37,447 nt of DNA, from NCBI GenBank assembly GCA_024763215.1, contig JANTFX010000019.1, positions 1 to 37,447 on the forward strand, given 5' to 3'. Source of the DNA: Candidatus Krumholzibacteriia bacterium (GTDB lineage: Bacteria; Krumholzibacteriota; Krumholzibacteriia; LZORAL124-64-63). A program made the translations under genes and the position numbers. The notes under the pieces were generated by a model. The model was not told where the DNA came from, ran no database searches, and saw only the letters and a program-made list of their open reading frames with translations. This document shows, piece after piece, positions 32,469 to 37,447 of the stretch (position 1 is its first letter; each line of letters begins with the position of its first letter).

Positions 32469-33671
32469 ATGAACAAGACCCAGAAGCTGATCGCCACCGA
32501 AGACCAGTTCGGCGCCCACAACTACCACCCCCTGGACATCGTCATCAAGAAGGCCGAGGGCGTGTGGGTCGAGGACGTCGAAGGCAAACGCTTCATGGAT
32601 TTCCTGGCCGCCTACAGCGCCGTCAACCAGGGCCACTGCCATCCCCGCCTTCTCAAGGCCCTGCGCCGCCAGGCCGCCAAGGTTACCTTGACCAGCCGCG
32701 CCTTCCGCAACGACCAGCTGCCCCTGTTCTGCAAGGAGGTCTGCGAGCTGACGGGCTTCGACAAGGTGCTGCCCATGAACTCCGGCGCCGAGGCCGTCGA
32801 GACCGCCATCAAGGCCGTGCGCAAGTGGGGTGAGAAGGTCAAGGGCATCAGGAAGAACAAGACCGAGATCATCGTCTGCGCCGACAACTTCCACGGCCGC
32901 ACCACGACCATCGTCGGCTTCAGCACCGAGGAGCAGTACAAGGACGGCTTCGGTCCCTTCACCCCCGGCTTCAAGATCATCCCTTTCGGGGACATAGGAG
33001 CCCTCGAAGCGGCCATCACCAAGAACACCGCCGCCTTCATGGTCGAGCCGATCCAGGGCGAGGCCGGCATCAACGTGCCGCCCAAGGGCTTCCTCAAGAA
33101 GGCCGCGGCGATCTGCAGGAAGCACAACGTGCTGCTGGTCTGCGACGAGGTCCAGGCGGGCCTGGGCCGCACGGGCAAACTGTTCGCCTACGAGCATGAT
33201 GGTGTCAAGCCCGACGGCGTGATCATCGGCAAGGCGCTGAGCGGCGGCTTCTACCCCGTCTCGGCGTTCCTGAGCAACGACGAGGTCATGGGCGTGTTCC
33301 ACCCCGGCGACCACGGCTCGACCTTCGGCGGCAACCCCCTGGGCATGGCCGTGGCCCGCGAGGCGCTGCGGGTGCTGGTCGAGGAGAAGCTGGTCGAGAA
33401 CAGCGCCAAGCTCGGACCCTGGTTCATGGACGAGCTGCGCAAGATCAAGAGCAAGAGCATCAAGAAGGTGCGCGGCAAGGGGCTGTTCATCGGCCTGGTG
33501 CTGGACCGTCCGGCCCGCCCCTACTGCGAGGCGCTGATGGCCGAGGGCATGCTCTGCAAGGAGACCCACGAGAACGTGATCCGCTTCGCGCCGCCGCTGG
33601 TGATCACCAAGAAGGAGCTGAACATGGCCCTGCGCAGGGTCAAGAAGGTGTTCAAGCAGATCGACGGCTGA
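32469..33671 (+). CDS. rocD: Ornithine aminotransferase (ornithine-oxo-acid transaminase)
   Basis: The 400-aa class III PLP aminotransferase transfers the delta-amino group of ornithine to 2-oxoglutarate, giving glutamate semialdehyde (arginine/proline metabolism). Motifs: [46 protein letters not shown] (typical of OAT), [54 protein letters not shown] and the PLP lysine in [15 protein letters not shown]. Start ATG 32469 has AAGGAGG 6 nt upstream. It stands alone, with a long structured leader before and a strong terminator after. Related acetylornithine or lysine transaminases are less likely given the N-terminal block. Confidence 0.93.
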   Translation: MNKTQKLIATEDQFGAHNYHPLDIVIKKAEGVWVEDVEGKRFMDFLAAYSAVNQGHCHPRLLKALRRQAAKVTLTSRAFRNDQLPLFCKEVCELTGFDKVLPMNSGAEAVETAIKAVRKWGEKVKGIRKNKTEIIVCADNFHGRTTTIVGFSTEEQYKDGFGPFTPGFKIIPFGDIGALEAAITKNTAAFMVEPIQGEAGINVPPKGFLKKAAAICRKHNVLLVCDEVQAGLGRTGKLFAYEHDGVKPDGVIIGKALSGGFYPVSAFLSNDEVMGVFHPGDHGSTFGGNPLGMAVAREALRVLVEEKLVENSAKLGPWFMDELRKIKSKSIKKVRGKGLFIGLVLDRPARPYCEALMAEGMLCKETHENVIRFAPPLVITKKELNMALRRVKKVFKQIDG

Positions 33672-33697
33672 TCCTTCGGTGCCGACGACACGATCAA

Positions 33698-33726
33698 CCC
33701 GGGGCCGCGAGGTCCCGGGTTTTTTT
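33698..33726 (+). terminator. Rho-independent terminator of rocD
   Basis: CCCGGGGCC (33698-33706), GCGA loop, GGTCCCGGG (33711-33719): nine pairs including one G-T, followed by seven T (33720-33726). It lies 27 nt after the rocD stop codon. Confidence 0.93.
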
Positions 33727-33777
33727 GGGGGCGGCCTCAAGGCCATGTTCCGGTAACCGGGACCACCCGGGCGCGGC

Positions 33778-36477
33778 TCACTGCGCCAGGCCGCGCCGCC
33801 AGTCGGTGACCAGGTTCACGAAGGACACCTCGGTGCGGAAGGCCGGATCCGAGCCGCAGTGGAGCAGACGCCCCCCGGCCGGGTCCAGATCGTAGCGTCT
33901 TCCGTTGGCATCCGGGGGCGCCACCCGGCCCAGGGCCTCGAGGGCCCCGATGCGGAAGGTCCGGCCGGACCCGTCCACGGGATAAGCCTCCAGATCCCCG
34001 GTGAACCGCTGGACCACCAGGAATGTCCCGTCGGGGCTCCACTGGGGATACACGGCCCCATCGGGGGTGACCTGCCACTTGCGCGCCCCCCCCTCGGCCG
34101 GCATCACGAAGATGTCCCAACCGGCAGCCGAGGTGGCATGATAGGCCACCCAGCGGCCATCCGGGGAATAGGACGCACCCCCCACGGCGGCGTCCTCGGG
34201 GCCCACGAACTTTTCGGGCACCGCGGCGTTGTCCTCCAGGTCCAGGCGCCAGATCTCAAATTTGCTGGCGGATGCCGCGTGATCCAGAAGCAGGTACCGG
34301 CCATCGGGGCTGATGCCCGTGGGCGCCGTCGGTTCCTTCAAAGCCGCCAGCTCGGCGATGCCCCCCAATCCCTCGATGGGCTGGGCCATGATGCGGTAGA
34401 GACTGTCCGGATGCGAGGTGTAGTAGACCATGCTCCCGTCCGGATCCCACACCACTCTTCCCTCGTCGCCGGCGGAAAAGGTGAAACGGTTACGCAGGCC
34501 CGTCTCCAGATCCACAAGCCAGCAGTCCGTTCCCTCCTTGGAGGCGCCCTGAATCTCCAGCATGGCGAGTTTGCCGTCCGGGGATACCCGCGGGAAGGAC
34601 ATGTTGCCGGGCTCTCCCACCGCAACTTCCGACCCGGTGGTCAGGTCCATCCAGGCCAGCTGGCGCCGCTCGCCCGAGGTGGCGCCGGTCTGGTAGACGA
34701 TCATGCCCTCATCCGAAACACCGAACACGGCCACGGCCGCTCCGGGGATGTAGAGGATATCCTCCACCAGGGGCGTGCCCCCGGCGATGGCGCGCTCCTG
34801 GTCAGGCGAGAACGGCGTGGCCATGAGCACCCCCTCGCGCACCGTCAGCAGGTGGCCCAGGTTGTAGTCGGCGTTGCCCTGGGTCTGGGCGATGACCCGG
34901 GGTGCGACGGTCGTATCCAGGGACGCCAGGAAGACGTCGTTGCCCCGGTCGCTGTCCATGGTCCTACCGATATAGATGAACCTCCGCCCGTCCGGCAGGA
35001 AGCGTGGATGGCGGTTGGAATCGTAGCCCTCGGCGATCCTGGTCACCTGCTGCGGGGCACCGCCGATGGCCGGTACCACGAAGATTCCCGTGTCGTAGCT
35101 GGGCGCGAAGATGATCATGCCGTCGGTGTTCCAGGACCCGCCCTTGCCGTTCTCGGACGGGCAGATGGTCACAGGCGGCCCCCCGCCAACCGCCACCTTC
35201 TTCATCTTCCCGCCAGTCTCGTCGAAAAAGCCGATGGACCGACTGTCCGGCGACCAGAAGGGGTAGTTGGCCGATTCGGTACCCGACAGGCTGACGGCGT
35301 CCGCCTGGTCGAGATGGCGCAGGTACAGCAGGGTAACCCCATCCTTGTCCCGGGCGGTGAAGGTCACCATGGTCCCGTCGGGCGACAGGGTCGCCGGACC
35401 GGGAGCGGTGCCCTTGAGGTCGTATTCGGTGCCCGCAGGCGGCAACAGGGTGGCGTGCAGGACAGGCGCGGGCTCGGGGCGGCCCAGCACCTTCCAGCCC
35501 AGCAGGCCACCACCGAGCAGGCCGGCCAGCACAGCCACCACCAGCAGGACCGCAGACGGACGGCGCGCCGGCGCCTCCACCGCGGGGGCCGCTTGCCCCA
35601 GCATGGAGAAGCTCAGGTGGGAATCGCTCCCGGTCCCGTCCTGCAGGAAGATCCTGGCCTCGCCGATGTCGCGCAGGCGCTGGCGGGGGTCGCGCTCGAG
35701 GCAACGCTCGATGAGCCGGCAGAACTGCGGCGCCTCATCCACCGGCAGCAGACTCCAGTCCGGCTCGGCGCGCAGAACCGCGGCCAGGGTGTCGCTGACG
35801 GTCTCGCCGTGGAAAAGTTTCTGGCCGGTGAGCATCTCGAAGAGGATCACGCCGAAGGCCCAGATGTCCGTGCGCCGGTCCACGCTGTGGCCGCGGGCCT
35901 GCTCCGGGCTCATGTAGGCCGCCGTGCCCAGGACGGTGCCGATCTGGGTCAGGGCCGCGGTCATGGTGGGCATGGTCCCCGAATCCATCTTCAGCCCGCT
36001 GTCGCCGAACCAGGCCTGGGCCAGACCGAAGTCCAGGATCTTCACCTGGCCGTCCTCGGTCTCCATGATGTTGGCGGGTTTGAGGTCACGATGGACGATT
36101 CCCGCTTCATGGGCGGCCTCCAGGCCAGCGGCGATCTGGCGGGCGAGGACGCGGGCCTCCTCCACGGGTATGGGCCCCTCCTCCATGCGTTCGGTCAGCT
36201 CGCGGCCCTGGATCAGTTCCAGGACCAGGAAGCGCATGCCCTCGCACTCCTCGAACCCGTAGACCGAGGCCACGTTGGGGTGCTGCAGGGTGGCCAAGGC
36301 GCGGGCCTCCATCTGGAAGCGGGCCTCGCGTTCGGGGTCGCCACTGAGTTCGGCCGGCAGGATCTTCAGGGCCACGTCGCGGCCCAGCTTGGTGTCGCGG
36401 GCGCTGTAGACCTCGCCCATGCCGCCCTTGCCGATGCTGGCGGTGATCTCGTAATGCAACAGGGTCTTGCCGATCAT
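33778..36477 (-). CDS. Membrane Ser/Thr protein kinase with TolB/PD40 beta-propeller
   Basis: 899 aa. Residues 9-280 form a PknB-type kinase: glycine loop GKGGMGEVY (16-24), Lys38 in VALKIL, HRDLKPANI (129-137), DFG (149-151) and SPEQ in place of APE (190-193). A juxtamembrane stretch and one membrane helix (308-330) follow. The rest is an outer WD40-like propeller of the PD40 type, with repeats such as ATLSPDGTMV, PFWSPDSRSIGF, PRFLPDGRRFIYIG, PRVSPDGKLAML, ISPDGRYLLLD, SYSPDGRWVAYH and PQWSPDGTFLVV. All catalytic residues are present, so it is likely active and senses an extracytoplasmic ligand. The start is ATG 36477 (GAGG 6 nt upstream); a second ATG at 36483 is too close to that site. 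An 8-G run lies in the coding strand at 34093-34086. Confidence 0.93.
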   Translation of the reverse strand: MIGKTLLHYEITASIGKGGMGEVYSARDTKLGRDVALKILPAELSGDPEREARFQMEARALATLQHPNVASVYGFEECEGMRFLVLELIQGRELTERMEEGPIPVEEARVLARQIAAGLEAAHEAGIVHRDLKPANIMETEDGQVKILDFGLAQAWFGDSGLKMDSGTMPTMTAALTQIGTVLGTAAYMSPEQARGHSVDRRTDIWAFGVILFEMLTGQKLFHGETVSDTLAAVLRAEPDWSLLPVDEAPQFCRLIERCLERDPRQRLRDIGEARIFLQDGTGSDSHLSFSMLGQAAPAVEAPARRPSAVLLVVAVLAGLLGGGLLGWKVLGRPEPAPVLHATLLPPAGTEYDLKGTAPGPATLSPDGTMVTFTARDKDGVTLLYLRHLDQADAVSLSGTESANYPFWSPDSRSIGFFDETGGKMKKVAVGGGPPVTICPSENGKGGSWNTDGMIIFAPSYDTGIFVVPAIGGAPQQVTRIAEGYDSNRHPRFLPDGRRFIYIGRTMDSDRGNDVFLASLDTTVAPRVIAQTQGNADYNLGHLLTVREGVLMATPFSPDQERAIAGGTPLVEDILYIPGAAVAVFGVSDEGMIVYQTGATSGERRQLAWMDLTTGSEVAVGEPGNMSFPRVSPDGKLAMLEIQGASKEGTDCWLVDLETGLRNRFTFSAGDEGRVVWDPDGSMVYYTSHPDSLYRIMAQPIEGLGGIAELAALKEPTAPTGISPDGRYLLLDHAASASKFEIWRLDLEDNAAVPEKFVGPEDAAVGGASYSPDGRWVAYHATSAAGWDIFVMPAEGGARKWQVTPDGAVYPQWSPDGTFLVVQRFTGDLEAYPVDGSGRTFRIGALEALGRVAPPDANGRRYDLDPAGGRLLHCGSDPAFRTEVSFVNLVTDWRRGLAQ

Positions 36478-36553
36478 GGGCATCCTCGCGTTTCGGGACT
36501 TGATCGAGGGAGGGCTTGCATCCCCTTGATAATTGATATGTATATTCCAAATC

Positions 36554-36582
36554 ATTATAGTAGGATTTCCGTGGTCCGTCAT
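36554..36582 (-). promoter_or_regulatory. Promoter of the kinase gene
   Basis: A perfect -10 box TATAAT (36559-36554) lies 17 nt after ATGACG (36582-36577, four of six). The transcription start is near 36547, 70 nt before the ATG. The surrounding 36520-36600 is markedly AT-rich compared with the window. Confidence 0.72.
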
Positions 36583-36630
36583 CTTCAATATGCTGTCGTG
36601 ACCTTCAGGAACGCCTGCCGCATTCCGGGA

Positions 36631-36660
36631 ACTTGAACAACTTGAACCGGGAACTTGAAC
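36631..36660 (+). repeat. Triple ACTTGAAC direct repeat upstream of a promoter
   Basis: ACTTGAAC occurs at 36631-36638, 36640-36647 and 36653-36660; the first and last are part of the longer direct repeat CCGGGAACTTGAAC (36625-36638 and 36647-36660). The array ends one base before the -35 box of the plus-strand promoter, where activators or repressors bind. The spacing (9 and 13 nt) is irregular. Confidence 0.7.
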
Positions 36661-36661
36661 C

Positions 36662-36690
36662 ATGACACCGGTGCCGCAGCCTGCTAGGAT
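36662..36690 (+). promoter_or_regulatory. Candidate promoter of the surface-repeat protein gene
   Basis: ATGACA (36662-36667, five of six) and TAGGAT (36685-36690, four of six) with a 17-nt spacer. The predicted start near 36697 gives a leader of about 53 nt before ATG 36750. Confidence 0.55.
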
Positions 36691-36749
36691 ACCGGCGCCG
36701 CCACGGCCTGATGCCGCATCGGCCCCCATCATCGGAGGAAGGATTGCCC

Positions 36750-37277
36750 ATGATCAGGAAGATCGCTCTCATCACCGTGCTGACCGCGCTGGTCGTACCC
36801 TCGCTGGCCCTTGCCGACGGTCCGGTCAACCTCTCGCTGTTCACCCCCGTCCAGACGGTCAAACAGGACCAGTCGGTGACGGCCCTCCGCCTCAGCCTGA
36901 TCTACGGGAAGAACGTCGACACCAAGGGACTCGATATCAGTCTGGTGGGGGTGAACTCGGGCAACGTGACCGGCGTGGCCTTCGCCGGGATGGGCATGGT
37001 CGGGGGAAACTTCAGCGGCTGGCAGGACAGCTGGCTGGCCTCGGTCACCCAGGGCAACATGCAGGGTCTGCAGACGGCGATCTACAACCAGTCGGGCCTG
37101 GGCTCCTCCGGCGTGCAGATCGGCCTGGTCAACGTGACCGACGACTTCAGCGGCGTGCAACTTGGCCTGGTGAACATCGCCCAGACCATGCGCAGCGGCC
37201 TGCAGATCGGCCTGGTCAACGTCATCCAGAACAAGGAAAAGCTGAAGCTCTTCCCGCTGGTGAACTGGCGGTTCTAG
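36750..37277 (+). CDS. Exported repeat protein resembling the LA_2272 surface family
   Basis: 175 aa from ATG 36750 (GGAGGAAGG about 7 nt upstream) with a signal peptide (1-22, ending ALA). The mature part is built of short repeats: LDISLVGVNSGNVTG, GVQIGLVNVTDDFSG, GVQLGLVNIAQTMRS and GLQIGLVNVIQNKEK. It ends in FPLVNWRF, with a terminal aromatic as in outer-membrane proteins. Repeats of G(L/V)Q(I/L)GLVN are characteristic of LA_2272-type proteins first noted in Leptospira; this is from memory of the pattern. A beta-solenoid or small barrel is likely. It is divergent from the kinase gene. Function unknown. Confidence 0.75.
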   Translation: MIRKIALITVLTALVVPSLALADGPVNLSLFTPVQTVKQDQSVTALRLSLIYGKNVDTKGLDISLVGVNSGNVTGVAFAGMGMVGGNFSGWQDSWLASVTQGNMQGLQTAIYNQSGLGSSGVQIGLVNVTDDFSGVQLGLVNIAQTMRSGLQIGLVNVIQNKEKLKLFPLVNWRF

Positions 37278-37376
37278 CCTCGAGCTGACGGCATGGGATT
37301 GCGCCTCACCGGGGATTCCTGTACGGTGTCCCCCTCAGGACGACCCCCTATCCCGTTCCCCCTGGAGCCTACTCTC

Positions 37377-37447
37377 ATGCGCCGACTGCTTCTTTTGTCG
37401 CTGCTGCCTGTGCTGCTGTGGACAGGCTGCGGCGAACCCGTTCCCGG
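37377..37447 (+). CDS. Lipoprotein (partial, N-terminus only)
   Basis: The window ends after 23 codons from ATG 37377. They give a basic start MRRLLLL, a hydrophobic stretch and a lipobox LLWTGC (Cys18), followed by GEPVP. GGAG lies 9 nt upstream. A weak promoter-like pair, TTGCGC and TACGGT 17 nt apart, is present at 37300-37328. What follows the signal is outside the window, so no function can be given. Confidence 0.7.
   Translation, partial: MRRLLLLSLLPVLLWTGCGEPVP

Noticed and set aside
33859-36636. A 925-codon plus-strand open frame opposite the kinase gene
   Set aside because: It is a shadow of the kinase-PD40 gene, with His/Gly/Gln-rich sequence and no motifs.
36625-36660. The ACTTGAAC repeats as a CRISPR fragment
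   Set aside because: Units are only 8-14 nt, spacing is 1-5 nt, and no cas genes are present; the position beside a promoter fits an operator.

Overview
The window is a GC-rich, densely coded bacterial chromosome segment. Genes are often translationally coupled (ATGA, GTGA and TGATG overlaps), and the few intergenic stretches are distinctly more AT-rich. It contains no rRNA, tRNA, phage, transposase or CRISPR array. The mix of genes suggests a Gram-negative, envelope-bearing bacterium, perhaps from the FCB superphylum or a related uncultured lineage. The relevant genes are a Ser/Thr kinase fused to a TolB/PD40 propeller, lipoproteins, a YafK-type L,D-transpeptidase, a LA_2272-like repeat protein, a type-2 glucan phosphorylase and a YbbAP/AttEFGH-like exporter. 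This placement is inference; no marker gene here fixes it.

Left part (1-11.6 kb). On the minus strand are ychF coupled to a truncated GT39-type membrane glycosyltransferase, and a gene fusing a cysteine-less rhodanese domain to a methyltransferase. glgP (glucan phosphorylase) runs divergently on the plus strand and converges on a minus-strand MFS transporter plus a small membrane protein. A three-gene coupled plus-strand operon follows: ABC ATPase, FtsX-type permease and an AttH/CrtC-like lipocalin.

Centre (11.7-19.5 kb). A complete tryptophan operon runs on the minus strand: trpE-trpG-trpD-trpCF(fusion)-trpB-trpA-DAHP synthase. Its control region can be read in full. It has a sigma70-like promoter (TTGACG-N17-TACAAT), an 8-bp 5' stem-loop, and a previously unlisted 31-codon leader peptide with five Trp codons (WWRWWAW). 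The end of that leader is exactly complementary to the left arm of a rho-independent terminator that lies 33 nt before trpE. This is a classical ribosome-mediated transcription attenuator, and it is the best-supported regulatory discovery in the window.

Middle right (19.6-26.6 kb). On the minus strand are a lipoprotein, an Fe(III)-type ABC importer (binding lipoprotein, double permease, ATPase) and an L,D-transpeptidase, nearly without gaps. Upstream lie three unrecognised envelope genes. One has an internal domain duplication, and another carries an 11-G coding tract that could be phase-variable. A good promoter (TTGACT-N18-TATACT) stands at the head.

Right part (26.8-37.4 kb). A GT2 glycosyltransferase is coupled to an exported GH31 alpha-glucosidase and followed by a DUF2461 gene. 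A small Cys-rich protein and a winged-helix regulator lie on the minus strand. Next come a 783-nt gene-free region with repeated ACTTGAA boxes and stem-loops, ornithine aminotransferase with a textbook terminator, and the kinase-PD40 protein. Divergent from the kinase is a surface-repeat protein whose promoter is preceded by three ACTTGAAC boxes. The last 71 bases begin a lipoprotein gene.
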